From: Bradyrhizobiaceae bacterium PARB1
Lineage (GTDB): Bacteria; Pseudomonadota; Alphaproteobacteria; Rhizobiales; Xanthobacteraceae
Assembly (NCBI GenBank): GCA_002256345.1
Contig: NKIY01000004.1
Coordinates: forward strand, 265,876-329,875
Length of the DNA: 64,000 nucleotides
Direction of reading: 5' to 3'
In this document: in pieces, positions 1 to 8,665 of the stretch
How the letters are laid out: each line of letters opens with the position of its first letter
Position numbering within the stretch: the stretch's first letter is position 1
Notes under the pieces: model-generated
Seen by the model: the letters and a program-made list of their open reading frames with translations, nothing else
The model's database searches: none
What the model was told of the DNA's origin: nothing
Made by a program: the position numbers and the translations under genes

Positions 1-1428
1 CATGACCGAGGGATGATAAGTGGCCTTGGGAACGATCTTCCGCGCCTTTTCCTTCCACTTCAGTCGCCAGAACAGCAGCCGCACGCCAGTCCTGCATTCG
101 TCGTGCTGCTGCCCGGTATGGCGGCCGTAGGTCGACAACAGGTTTTCGTTGACCAGCAGGCCCGCCTTCTTCGCCTGGTTCGCCATCCACTTGAGTGCGA
201 TGTCCGACAATCTGGATTCGTTTTCGGGATAGCTGCCCCCGACGTCCGAATGGTTGCCCGCGAACCATAGCTGCCTCAGATACGCGCCTTCCTCGACCTC
301 CCGGTTGGGGGGATCCGCATCGTTCGCCCAAGGCACGCGGTCGAAGTCAGCTCGCCGTTCGTCGAGGGAAAGAGCGTGGCGTGCGTACCGGACTTGCGGA
401 TTCAGGTGACGATCGAAAAACTTCATCTGCACGTTCGTCAGATGCACCGTTTGCCACCATTTGAAACCGGGTACGCCGAACGAGACCTTGAGCCGCAGCA
501 GATAGTACGATGCGAGACCCGCGAAGCCGACGGCGGCAACGGTCTCGACCCACGTCATCCAGAAGACGAAATCGTATCGTGTGAGAAACCATGCAAGGAG
601 CGCCGACAATCCGCATACGATGACGGCAGCCGCCGTCCATAGCCAGGGAACGAGCGACGAACTGACGCCGATCGCGGCGACGGTGTCCCACACGCCGATG
701 AAGTGCGGCACGGCGTTGGAGACGCCGGCTTCCTCGGAGGCATAGCGTTGCCTGAACTGATCGCCAAGCACGGCGCGCTGCGCCTTGAGAGACCTGGTGC
801 GATCCGTCGCGTTGTCTTCGTCCCTGTCCGCCGCCCCACTGCCATGTCGGTAGACGCGCTTCACGGCTTCGGTCGCGACCGCCTTCAGCGTGTCGGGGTC
901 CCGCAGGAGCGGGGAACCGTCCGGCATCCGGGTCGGGATTCCGCACAAGCCGAGCACGCCGGCAAGGCAGCGGACCGTATACGCGCCGCGGCTGAAGCCG
1001 AACAGGAAGATGCGGTCGCCGGGACGCCACAGGCGCATGAGAGCGGCGTAGCAATCGACGAGGTTGCCGGTGATCCCGAGGCCGGTCACGCTGCTGAGGC
1101 CGTTGTAGACGCGACGCATGACGGGGACCTTGATGTCGTCGCCGGCCAGCTTGGAGCCGAGGCCGGGGTCGTAGAACGCCAGTTGATGATCCGGATCGAT
1201 GATCGTGTCCGGACCGCAGCGCGTCGCTCTGAAGAGCTTGTAGACGTTGCTCCTGAATTCATCGACCTCGACGCCGCCGGCCTGCCCCGTGCCGTCAGAG
1301 AAGACGAGGATGTTGCGGCCGGAAAATGCGGGCATCCGGTACGGGGTGTCGTCGTCGTCCCACCTGTCCGGCACGATAGCGCCGGAGTCTGCTGCGGGAA
1401 TCCTCTCCGAGACCGTCATGGCCGTCAT
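1..1428 (-). CDS. DUF2235 / Tle1-like phospholipase domain protein (partial, C-terminus beyond window)
   Basis: The reading frame is open for 476 codons from ATG 1428 to the left edge, so the C-terminus is missing. A lipase-type nucleophile elbow GFSRGAY puts the probable catalytic Ser at residue 146. An N-terminal FSDGTGQAGG box (43-52), a GVWDTV box (Asp about 248) and a NHSDVGG box (His393, Asp395) match the DUF2235/Tle1 alpha/beta hydrolase pattern. Two hydrophobic segments at about 258-282 and 293-312 interrupt the hydrolase, suggesting membrane attachment. An alternative ATG lies at 1419. The gene is last visible in a leftward operon with the 4-TM protein, the E2-E1-JAB protein and the MBL hydrolase; it overlaps the 4-TM gene by 4 nt. 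Lipase activity is known for the family; a membrane-damaging effector role here is inference. Confidence 0.85.
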   Translation of the reverse strand, partial: MTAMTVSERIPAADSGAIVPDRWDDDDTPYRMPAFSGRNILVFSDGTGQAGGVEVDEFRSNVYKLFRATRCGPDTIIDPDHQLAFYDPGLGSKLAGDDIKVPVMRRVYNGLSSVTGLGITGNLVDCYAALMRLWRPGDRIFLFGFSRGAYTVRCLAGVLGLCGIPTRMPDGSPLLRDPDTLKAVATEAVKRVYRHGSGAADRDEDNATDRTRSLKAQRAVLGDQFRQRYASEEAGVSNAVPHFIGVWDTVAAIGVSSSLVPWLWTAAAVIVCGLSALLAWFLTRYDFVFWMTWVETVAAVGFAGLASYYLLRLKVSFGVPGFKWWQTVHLTNVQMKFFDRHLNPQVRYARHALSLDERRADFDRVPWANDADPPNREVEEGAYLRQLWFAGNHSDVGGSYPENESRLSDIALKWMANQAKKAGLLVNENLLSTYGRHTGQQHDECRTGVRLLFWRLKWKEKARKIVPKATYHPSVM

Positions 1429-2231
1429 GCTCCTTGTTCGGTGATTGGCCGGGACACGCGCTTCCTGGATGTCTTCGGTGCTGCAGGACCCCTTTTCGAA
1501 TCCTTGTTCAAGTGCGGCGAACGCGTGGAGAGCAGCAGTTGTCTCGCGTAGGACCGGGAAGCTTCGAACACTCCCTGCTCCGTCACGAACAGAGCAAGGT
1601 AGGCTGCATGGATCAGGGCGATCAGGATCACCACCAGCAGCCTTGCATCGAAGCTGTTCGCGAGATCGACCGGCCACCGGTACCAGAAAATCCCGATGCA
1701 GACGAGGATGACCACTGCGTTGATAAGGAACGCGGGCCGCTTCAGACCGAGCAGGTTGCGGCGGAAGCCGTAATCGACATTCTCGTTGAAGAGGATGTCG
1801 AACTTCTTCCTGTTCCGGGTGTTCTCGCGCAGCCATGCGGTCCCGCGCTCATAGAAGGCGTCCGCGGCTTCGGGATCGGCGGTTTCCTCGTCGCTGGACG
1901 GAGCGGCTTCGCCCAGCTTCCGAGCGATGAATGCATGGAAACCGGACTTGGTCGCCGCGTCGTACGTTGGGTCGCGATGCCGCAACGTCACCGTCGTCGG
2001 CAGACCGCACATCTTTTCGATGATCGCCGGCTCGATCGCCCGGCCGCGGCGGCGCGCCACATCGGCGAATACGCCGAACAGGACGATGAGCGCGGTGCCC
2101 GCGATCAGGTTCGTCAGCGCGATGCCTCCCCATGCGATGAAGATCGCGACGAACGCGAAGGCGGGCGCTCCGCCTATCACCGCAGGAACGAGTCGGGCAC
2201 GCATCGTGTAGGCATCGATCGGGTACTTCAT
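1425..2231 (-). CDS. Four-helix membrane protein of unknown function in the E2-E1-JAB operon
   Basis: Predicted 268 residues from ATG 2231, which overlaps the stop of the E2-E1-JAB gene by 4 nt (ATGA). Two hydrophobic helices lie near residues 15-33 and 36-56 and two more toward the C-terminus (PAFLINAVVILVCIGIFWY and LLVVILIALIHAAYLALF), separated by a soluble charged domain of about 130 residues. I recognise no family. The layout of paired N- and C-terminal helices around a cytosolic domain is shared by several pore-forming or membrane-sensor proteins of bacterial conflict systems, so a membrane effector or anchor is possible. This is inference from topology and operon position only. Confidence 0.8.
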   Translation of the reverse strand: MKYPIDAYTMRARLVPAVIGGAPAFAFVAIFIAWGGIALTNLIAGTALIVLFGVFADVARRRGRAIEPAIIEKMCGLPTTVTLRHRDPTYDAATKSGFHAFIARKLGEAAPSSDEETADPEAADAFYERGTAWLRENTRNRKKFDILFNENVDYGFRRNLLGLKRPAFLINAVVILVCIGIFWYRWPVDLANSFDARLLVVILIALIHAAYLALFVTEQGVFEASRSYARQLLLSTRSPHLNKDSKRGPAAPKTSRKRVSRPITEQGA

Positions 2232-4549
2232 CGCGTTGCTCCGTCTTCGAGAACCTTCGGTGCGGCGGCCTCCGACAGCGCTTCGGCGGTGAAGTGCGTG
2301 TAGCCGGCCGGCGTGTGAATGAGCATCAGCAACGGGAAGAACTGGCTGACGCAAAGGAGCGCGGCGGTCCTCAGGTCGAGTGCCGATGGTCCGCTCGGGA
2401 CCAGGTGATTGTGCCAGGTGCCGAGCGCGTAGAGAGCGCCGCCGGATCCCTCGATGAGGTCGCGCAGCACCGGGCGCAGACCTTCAGTACCGAGGACGAA
2501 TTCGTCGCGCGAGAATTTGCTGTCGGGCGGGGCCGGCAATACGTCGACCACGTGGAAGGTGTCGCTTACGTCGGAATACCGCCCGATCAGGATGCCGCCG
2601 GTCTCGGTGCCTCGGCGTGCAGCGACCGCGTCCCGGATCTGCCTGTCGGCGTCGGGGCCGAGACGCACCTCGCTGATCCCTTCCTTGCTGACGACGATCC
2701 GCGGCGCGACCTCGCTCCGCTGCCATGTCTGGCTCAGGCCGTCCTCGGCGATCCTGCCGATCGACAGCTCGCCTGCTTCCGGCAGCCCCTGCCGCTGGAG
2801 CTGCATGATCCGCTCCGCCATCGGCGCGCTCAGTGCCGAAAGCCGCGCATCGGAGAGCGGCAGCGTCGCGGCCGAGCAGCCCTGTCCGATCGCGATGGCC
2901 TCGGCCGCCGTGTTGAAGACATCGGCCCGCAGGCCGGCGTCGGCGTTGATCTGGCGATAGGCTTCGCAGATCAGGTCGGTCGAGGAGGGATTGGCACACG
3001 GCCCCTCGACGGACACCATCGCGACGCTGCCGATGCCGAGGACGCAGGCCTCGATCAGGCGCGGACGGTTTGCTGCGACGTCGGCCATGACGAGCGCTTC
3101 GCGGACGCTGGCCGACCCTGTCGTGTTCACCACCGCGAAGCTGTCCGGCGCGACAACCGATGCGATCGACCGCTCCGAGAACGCGAGGCTGACCACGTCA
3201 GTCTGATGGGGAGCCGCCATTTGACGGAGCGGCGCCAGCGATTCCGCCAGATGGTGCGCCTTCGGCACGAACCAGAAGCTCTCCACCTTGCTGTCGGAGG
3301 GCAGCGTCCCGTGCCGGGCGAAATTGTGCGGCTGCATGTCGGCGCTATCGACGACCGAGGCTGGCCCCCGTCCGGACTTCGACAGATGCACGGCGACCTT
3401 GGAGCCGACGCTGCCGCAACCGATCAGCGTCCAGGGACGGACGGCATCGCCGGCATCTCCCGCCGCGCGCCGGAGCAGACGGGACGATATCTCGTCGCGG
3501 TGCATCGCCGTCCGAACCGCCGTGTCGCTTCCCGGCGTCAGGGCCTCGGCCTTCCGCAGCTCGACCACGTAGGGGCAGATCTCGATCGGGGAGCCCGTGC
3601 CGATGACGTCGCACGGGCGCCTCGCCAGCAGAAGCACCGCGACCGGCTGGCTCTTGCGGAGCCCGGACCCCGGCATCCGGCTCTGAAGCATCGCCAGCTT
3701 GGGCGCGAGAAACTCGCGGCAGCCGAGCGTCTCGGCGCGGGCCAGAAGCTCGTCGATCGTCGTGACGTTCTCCGGCTGGTATTCGCCAGCCACGAACGGC
3801 TTGCCGGATGGCAACCTGCCCGACCACGCGACGATCGCATGCGTCGTGCCCGTGCGTGCGTTCGGACCGGCTGGCTCATAGGCCCAGCCATCGGCGAATT
3901 TGGGACCGAGCGGCACCGGATCCGCCTGATGCAAACCGATGCGGTAGGTCGTATGCTCGCCTTCCGTGGCTGCGTAGTACCATGCCCGATACACGGCGCA
4001 CCGGCCGTCGCGGCCGGGCAGCGACGTCAGCCAGTCCGCATCCGCGACCACGAAGTCGTCAATCCCGTCGCGTCGGACCGGCTCCCAACCGTGCTGCGGA
4101 TCGATCAGTTGAGCCGTGGCGGCCTTGTCCAGCCAATCGACGAGCTGCTCGAACAGGCCCGCCATTCCCCTGACCCGGAGCACCTCTCTCGGCGAGCCGG
4201 CGACGAGGCAGGGTTCGGGAAGAGTGCCGGCATGGGCGGGCTGGATATGCGGATGGCTGCGGTTGAAATCGCGCCGCAGCAGGATGCGCGGCGCGCTCAG
4301 AGGGTAAGCGGCACTGAACACGAACGACACCGGTTCGACGGCGCGCACGCCGGACGGGCTGACGCCCGCCGCCCGCCATGCGTTCGCAAGCTCGGTCCGG
4401 ATCTCGACGACGGCGACCGTGACATCGCTCCTCTCGACACGATGCGCCGTCACGCGCTCCACCGAGGGGTGCGCCTCCAGGAAGCGGAGCGCACGCCGCA
4501 CGCTTACCGGGATCCGTTCGGTCTCGACCTCCGACATGCGGTCATCCAT
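2228..4549 (-). CDS. E2-like / ThiF (E1) / JAB-JAMM triple-domain ubiquitin-like conjugation enzyme
   Basis: 773 residues. The N-terminal domain (about 15-145) looks like an E2 fold, with SHPHIQ (99-103) followed by PEPCLV, making Cys114 the candidate catalytic residue. A ThiF/E1 Rossmann core starts at residue 374 with GCGSVG (377-382), Asp401 and N409. The C-terminus (about 625-760) is a JAB/JAMM protease domain with ETGG (Glu649), WHNH (His713, His715), Ser722 and Asp725; the spacing after the second His looks one residue shorter than the usual JAMM pattern. Known families combining E2, E1 and JAB act in ubiquitin-like protein attachment and removal and in anti-phage defence (Cap2/Cap3, Bil/Bub-type systems). 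An alternative start is ATG 4537. It overlaps the MBL gene by 8 nt. No ubiquitin-like partner is seen nearby. Confidence 0.88.
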   Translation of the reverse strand: MDDRMSEVETERIPVSVRRALRFLEAHPSVERVTAHRVERSDVTVAVVEIRTELANAWRAAGVSPSGVRAVEPVSFVFSAAYPLSAPRILLRRDFNRSHPHIQPAHAGTLPEPCLVAGSPREVLRVRGMAGLFEQLVDWLDKAATAQLIDPQHGWEPVRRDGIDDFVVADADWLTSLPGRDGRCAVYRAWYYAATEGEHTTYRIGLHQADPVPLGPKFADGWAYEPAGPNARTGTTHAIVAWSGRLPSGKPFVAGEYQPENVTTIDELLARAETLGCREFLAPKLAMLQSRMPGSGLRKSQPVAVLLLARRPCDVIGTGSPIEICPYVVELRKAEALTPGSDTAVRTAMHRDEISSRLLRRAAGDAGDAVRPWTLIGCGSVGSKVAVHLSKSGRGPASVVDSADMQPHNFARHGTLPSDSKVESFWFVPKAHHLAESLAPLRQMAAPHQTDVVSLAFSERSIASVVAPDSFAVVNTTGSASVREALVMADVAANRPRLIEACVLGIGSVAMVSVEGPCANPSSTDLICEAYRQINADAGLRADVFNTAAEAIAIGQGCSAATLPLSDARLSALSAPMAERIMQLQRQGLPEAGELSIGRIAEDGLSQTWQRSEVAPRIVVSKEGISEVRLGPDADRQIRDAVAARRGTETGGILIGRYSDVSDTFHVVDVLPAPPDSKFSRDEFVLGTEGLRPVLRDLIEGSGGALYALGTWHNHLVPSGPSALDLRTAALLCVSQFFPLLMLIHTPAGYTHFTAEALSEAAAPKVLEDGATR

Positions 4550-5693
4550 GGGCCAGCGGCTGGCTCCCGATGCCGGTGCCGGCGGCGACGCTCACACCGA
4601 ACACCGCCCGTTTCAGCCGCGGGCCCGCGGAAGTGACCTCGATCACCAGCGGGTCGTCGCCCGGGCCGTCGGCGACGCACTTGAATTCGCCCTTCACGTC
4701 GTCGAGGATGTCGAGATATTCACGCTTGGCGCGGATGCAGGGCGGGTCGCTCTCGTCGTCCACGACCGTCTTGCTGCTGGACACCGCCAGGGCGCCGCTC
4801 AGGGCCTGTCCGAGCGCGTTGCGCGCCTTTTGCGACACCTTGGCCTTCTCGCCCAGTTTCGACCAGCTATCATAGGACAGGCTGTGCCAGGAGCAGTGGT
4901 GCGGCGCGATCAGCACGTCGTATTCCAGACGTTCCGGCGTCTTCGCATTGCGATCCCAGATGCGGTCCCAGATCGCCACCTCGGCATCCCCGCCGAGCAG
5001 GTAGCGCGCCTTGACGGCCTTCGAGACCTTCAGGTCGATGCGGATGATGACGCTGGAATTGTTCTTGGTGAGGACATCCTCCTCCTTGTCGTCGGCCGCG
5101 GGCATCGGCGCCAGCAGCCGGGCCTCGAACGACGTGTCGGTCTGGCCGCAGATCTTCGAGAAGACCTCGTCGACCTTCACCAGGATCGCGCCGAGATCGT
5201 CCGTCTTGCCGTCGACGTCCTCGCCCAGGATGACGATGCGGTTGCCGTCGGCGAGCGAGCCGTCCGCTCTGTACTTCTTCACGCGCCGGCGCGCCTCGTC
5301 GCGCCAGGCTTCCGCGTCCGCGCAGAGCACGTGGTCCTCGTCCTTGGCCTTGGCACGGCGGAACACGATCGGCGACGACCACATCTCGCGGATGATGATC
5401 TTGTCGTCAGCCTTCGACCAGGTCGACGGGTCGCCGAGATGGAAATGCTTCTCCAGACCGCGGATGTGATCTGCGTCGGGATGGGTGTTGAGGAAGGCGT
5501 CCACGAACAGCCTATCCTTGTCGTCGCGGTCCAATCTCTTGCGGAGCTGCTTGGCGACGTCCGGCGTGTCGTCGTCCTCGTCGTCGGCGGCGCACCGGAT
5601 GTTGATGTCCGCAAGGATCCGGCGACCGGACTCCAGCTCGATCAGCGTCATGTCTCCGTTGTCGACTTTGAAATGTGATGTCTTGACTGCCAT
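4542..5693 (-). CDS. Metallo-beta-lactamase-fold hydrolase
   Basis: 383 residues from ATG 5693, chosen because AGGACC lies just upstream; ATG 5705 is also possible. The MBL motif NTHPDADHIRGL is at 69-80 (His71, Asp73, Asp75, His76), a variant of HxHxDH common in ComEC-like hydrolases. A later APHHCSWHS segment supplies further possible metal ligands. The middle contains an insert rich in Asp and Lys. It is the first gene of the leftward operon and overlaps the E2-E1-JAB gene. MBL proteins have been described beside prokaryotic E2-E1-JAB genes; the substrate is unknown. It may process a conjugate, nucleic acid or second messenger (inference). Confidence 0.85.
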   Translation of the reverse strand: MAVKTSHFKVDNGDMTLIELESGRRILADINIRCAADDEDDDTPDVAKQLRKRLDRDDKDRLFVDAFLNTHPDADHIRGLEKHFHLGDPSTWSKADDKIIIREMWSSPIVFRRAKAKDEDHVLCADAEAWRDEARRRVKKYRADGSLADGNRIVILGEDVDGKTDDLGAILVKVDEVFSKICGQTDTSFEARLLAPMPAADDKEEDVLTKNNSSVIIRIDLKVSKAVKARYLLGGDAEVAIWDRIWDRNAKTPERLEYDVLIAPHHCSWHSLSYDSWSKLGEKAKVSQKARNALGQALSGALAVSSSKTVVDDESDPPCIRAKREYLDILDDVKGEFKCVADGPGDDPLVIEVTSAGPRLKRAVFGVSVAAGTGIGSQPLAHG

Positions 5694-5881
5694 CGTGGTC
5701 CTCATGATCCGTCAGTCCGTTCCCGACCGGCGACGGCTGACGGTGATTCCGCCCATCGCACCGTTCGGCCGGAGCCGACGGTTGTATTCGCCCCTGGGTT
5801 GCTCCAAGAAGGCGGTTCCTATTGACCTATGCGGGGCCGAACCCTGCCCGCGGACATGCGCCAAAAAAATAATCAGCGAGC
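5694..5881. promoter_or_regulatory. Divergent intergenic region between the MBL operon and the sigma-like gene
   Basis: This 188-bp gap separates divergently transcribed units, so it must carry promoters for both. I see no convincing -35/-10 pair or strong dyad. An A-rich stretch (CCAAAAAAATAATCAG, about 5861-5876) immediately precedes the rightward gene. Confidence 0.4.
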
Positions 5882-6490
5882 ATGTCCGAGCCCGCCGCAG
5901 CGCGCCGCATGGGAGAGGAGGGGGAACGCTTGCAACGCCAAGACCAGAAGGCCGTCCGATCCCGCCAGGAGGTGGAGGCCGCGATCTGCGGCCTCAGCAC
6001 CGCCGAATGGGCGAGGATCGATTCCGTCGCGAGGTCGTTCTCGTTCGGGACGGGATGGGAGTCAGACGACCTGTCGCAGGAGGCCGTCTTCCGGACGTTG
6101 CGGGGCACCCGGAATTGTCCGGTGGAGGTCGATGTCGTGAAGCACCTGATCGACACCATGAGCAGCATCGCGGACGGAGAGAGGGAAAAGGCGCACAATC
6201 AGCTTGTGCATCTGCCCACCGTCCAGGCGGGGATCGAGGATGGGATCGACTCGCCCGCAGCGGAGTGGTCGGCGGAAGAGCAGAAGGCCTACGACGACGG
6301 GCGGAACGAAATCTTGGCGATTTTCGACGACGATACCGTGGCGCGCGATCTCGTCGAGGGTATCCTGGCCGAGTTCGATGCCGATCAGCTCAAGGAACTT
6401 ACGGGACTGGACGGCACAGCCTATGCAACCAAGCGAACCCTGATACGGCGCAGACTTCTCAAACTCCGTCCCAAGGGATACCGGACATGA
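5882..6490 (+). CDS. RNA polymerase sigma-factor-like protein
   Basis: 202 residues from ATG 5882; ATG 5909 is an alternative. Residues about 42-75 (ending DDLSQEAVFRTLRG) resemble sigma region 2, and the C-terminus (LTGLDGTAYATKRTLIRRR, then LLKLRPKG) resembles region 4, but both are divergent and the middle is acidic. It starts a three-gene rightward unit, overlapping the next gene (ATGA), with an ImmA/IrrE metallopeptidase third. A transcription regulator of this locus is likely. Whether it truly binds core RNA polymerase is uncertain. Confidence 0.72.
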   Translation: MSEPAAARRMGEEGERLQRQDQKAVRSRQEVEAAICGLSTAEWARIDSVARSFSFGTGWESDDLSQEAVFRTLRGTRNCPVEVDVVKHLIDTMSSIADGEREKAHNQLVHLPTVQAGIEDGIDSPAAEWSAEEQKAYDDGRNEILAIFDDDTVARDLVEGILAEFDADQLKELTGLDGTAYATKRTLIRRRLLKLRPKGYRT

Positions 6491-6891
6491 CCCGCGGAAA
6501 GCAGAGACAGAGCGGTTTCCGAGGCATCGGACGGCACTTCGTCGAAGACATCATGCAGGCCTCAGACGACGAGATCCTCGCCCAGTATGCCGAAGACATC
6601 GGAGAGCCCGAGGCGAACGCCGCGCGGATGCGCGCGATGGTCGAAAGAACGGTTTTGCTGGCGAACAAGGATAGGCTTCACGCCGCCCGCGCCGGCGCGT
6701 CCGCGAACAAGACGACCCAGCCTCAGCCGGTCATTCCCATAGCCGAGGCACGGGAACGGCTGCGGCAGGCCCTCGCCTCCAATGCCCACGACGACAGTTT
6801 CACGCTGGCCGCCCGCAAGGAAACCGAATTGTCGGACGCCGACGTTCTCGACATGCTGCAGGCCATGCGCGAACTGGGGATCATCAAGTGA
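6487..6891 (+). CDS. Conserved-looking small protein of unknown function
   Basis: 134 residues beginning at ATG 6487, overlapping the preceding stop by 4 nt. The N-terminus is basic, followed by an acidic helical segment (SDDEILAQYAEDIGEPEANA) and an Ala/Arg-rich helix. The C-terminal DADVLDMLQAMRELGIIK looks amphipathic. No cysteine pairs, membrane helix or known domain is visible. Its position between a sigma-like regulator and a metallopeptidase suggests a regulatory partner, possibly a proteolysis substrate (inference). Confidence 0.7.
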   Translation: MTRGKQRQSGFRGIGRHFVEDIMQASDDEILAQYAEDIGEPEANAARMRAMVERTVLLANKDRLHAARAGASANKTTQPQPVIPIAEARERLRQALASNAHDDSFTLAARKETELSDADVLDMLQAMRELGIIK

Positions 6892-6895
6892 GGCC

Positions 6896-7660
6896 GTGTC
6901 TGTGACGCCGGCCGAAGTCCTGCTGCGCGAACTCGGCATCACGTCGCCGGCCGAGATAGATCTAGAGGCGATCGCGCATCACGTGGGCGCCCGCGTCAGA
7001 TATTGCCCTTTGAACGGCTGCGAAGCGCATATTCTGGGGCGCGGCGGCAAGGCGATCATCACCGTGAAATCCGGAAGCTCGGCACGCCGGAAGCGGTTTT
7101 CGATCGCGCACGAACTCGGTCACTGGCGCTTCCATCGCGGCAAGACGCTGGTCTGCCGGGTCGACGAATATCGGCCGCGGGAAGCTCAATCCGCCGAGAA
7201 GGTGGCGGATGGATACGCGGCCGACCTCCTGATGCCGCGTTACCTTTTCGAGCCGCTGGCCCGACAGGTGGGCACGTTCACGTTCAAAACGATCGGCGAA
7301 CTGGCCGAGACCTTCAAGACGAGCGTCACCGCGACCGCGATCCGACTCGTCGAACTCGGCCATCTTCAAGGATTCGTGGTGTGCCATACGCCTCGCGGGC
7401 GAAAGTGGTTCGCGCGGGCACGGAGCATCGACCGGGCGTGGTTGCCGCGGGACGACCTCGACCCAAAGAGCTCCGCATTCGGCGTGCAGTTCGGAGGCCG
7501 CCCCGACGACACGGCGCCACGCAAGGTGAGCGCGGCGACCTGGCTCAACCGCTTCGATGCAAACCGCTTCGATGTCCGGGAACAGACCATCCGGACGGCC
7601 CGCGACGAGACCCTCAGCCTGGTGCTCGTGGACGAGAAGGCCATGCTTGCAGCAAAATAG
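6896..7660 (+). CDS. ImmA/IrrE-family metallopeptidase
   Basis: 254 residues from GTG 6896 (GTG 6902 is an alternative), 4 nt after the preceding stop. The zinc-binding motif AHELGHWRFH is characteristic of ImmA/IrrE (DUF955) proteases, and LMPRYLF follows as expected for the family. Such proteins cleave or inactivate transcription regulators; ImmA releases ICEBs1 repression and CapP-type peptidases switch on CBASS operons. Here it is coupled to a sigma-like gene and divergent from the E2-E1-JAB operon, suggesting damage- or infection-responsive control (inference). Confidence 0.88.
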   Translation: MSVTPAEVLLRELGITSPAEIDLEAIAHHVGARVRYCPLNGCEAHILGRGGKAIITVKSGSSARRKRFSIAHELGHWRFHRGKTLVCRVDEYRPREAQSAEKVADGYAADLLMPRYLFEPLARQVGTFTFKTIGELAETFKTSVTATAIRLVELGHLQGFVVCHTPRGRKWFARARSIDRAWLPRDDLDPKSSAFGVQFGGRPDDTAPRKVSAATWLNRFDANRFDVREQTIRTARDETLSLVLVDEKAMLAAK

Positions 7661-7689
7661 CGTCAGGGATCATCGTTGCCCCAAAAGAA

Positions 7690-7713
7690 AAGCCCGCCAT
7701 CGCTGGCGGGCTT
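7690..7713 (+). terminator. Intrinsic terminator-like hairpin after the ImmA/IrrE gene
   Basis: A perfect 10-bp stem (AAGCCCGCCA pairing with TGGCGGGCTT) with a 4-nt loop lies 30 nt after the stop codon, followed by a short pyrimidine/T-rich CCCTTTA tract. The rest of 7661-7939 shows no gene. Confidence 0.75.
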
Positions 7714-7939
7714 CCCTTTATACCTGCCACCCGATCCATGGCTTGTGATACTCGCCCCCTATGGGCCGGCCTCATCTGGCGCTCGCTCGGACCTGTGCAG
7801 CTTTCACCACACCTGATGTTTTATGACCGTAAGGCGTAAATACGGTCATGGTGTTTCCACCAACGTACCCGAGAATATCTGCCGTCCGGCGTCCCAAGTC
7901 AAGGAGAGATCTCAGCGAAATTTCCTATACTTACGGGAA

Positions 7940-8665
7940 CTATAAGCCGCTGAGGAAACAGGCCGCCCTATCTATCTTGCAGCCTGTCTTGGCCGTCAAC
8001 AGCTCGATCATGGCGGAAAGCGAAGCCCCGGACGACATGATGTCATCGACGACCAGTACGTTCTTTCCGCTGATATCGGGTGCTCCACCGCCGACTTCAA
8101 ACGGATCGAAATACCGCCGTATTTTGGGTCCGATTTCTTTCATCGAAGCCAGTTGTCCGGGCTTCATTTGCCGCCAAGTGTGCATCTGACTCTTGTAGTC
8201 CTTTTCGCGCTGACCGCCTAAATTTTTAGGAATACTGTCTCCGTACTGCGCCAGCATCTCGGCTACGGTCTTTTTCCTGAGAAACCCGCAGCCCAGATAC
8301 GGCGTGCCCGTCACCTGACACACCATCTGGGCAAATTCTTCGGAAAAACCGTAGCTCGACGGCATCGGCATGACATAGTCAGTGCCCTGAAGCTCCGTGC
8401 ATTTCTCCAGAATTTCGCGCGCTCGCGCCATGATCTGCGTGCGGTACATCGCCACGATGTTGTAGCCGCCCATACCTTTCAGTGCATAGATGAGAGGATT
8501 GCCGTCGCGATCGAGATCGCCGGTCTTGTTCCTGCGGAAGACGTGGTGGACGGTCACGCCACCCAGCTTTTTCGAGGTCGGATTGGCGTCCAGCGAGGTG
8601 TTCACGCGCTTTTCGTGCGTCTGATCGTGCGCGACGAAGTTGTCGCCGGATATGTTGATACCCAT
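7940..8665 (-). CDS. Phosphoribosyltransferase-like protein
   Basis: 241 residues from ATG 8665 (GGGGAA just upstream); the frame stays open further 5' but that extension looks non-coding. The C-terminal NVLVVDDIMSSGASLSAMIE is a typical PRPP-binding loop of type I phosphoribosyltransferases (two acidic residues before SG). An earlier YVMPMPSS segment fits the core fold. No cysteine zinc finger of ComF type is seen. It could be a nucleotide-salvage enzyme, a ComF-like protein, or a PRTase of a conflict system. It converges on the ImmA unit and has no operon partner. Confidence 0.75.
   Translation of the reverse strand: MGINISGDNFVAHDQTHEKRVNTSLDANPTSKKLGGVTVHHVFRRNKTGDLDRDGNPLIYALKGMGGYNIVAMYRTQIMARAREILEKCTELQGTDYVMPMPSSYGFSEEFAQMVCQVTGTPYLGCGFLRKKTVAEMLAQYGDSIPKNLGGQREKDYKSQMHTWRQMKPGQLASMKEIGPKIRRYFDPFEVGGGAPDISGKNVLVVDDIMSSGASLSAMIELLTAKTGCKIDRAACFLSGL

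Noticed and set aside
2294-4636. 780-codon open frame opposite the E2-E1-JAB gene
   Set aside because: Antisense frame in high-GC DNA; composition is Arg/Ala-rich without any domain, while the minus strand encodes clear E2, E1 and JAMM motifs.
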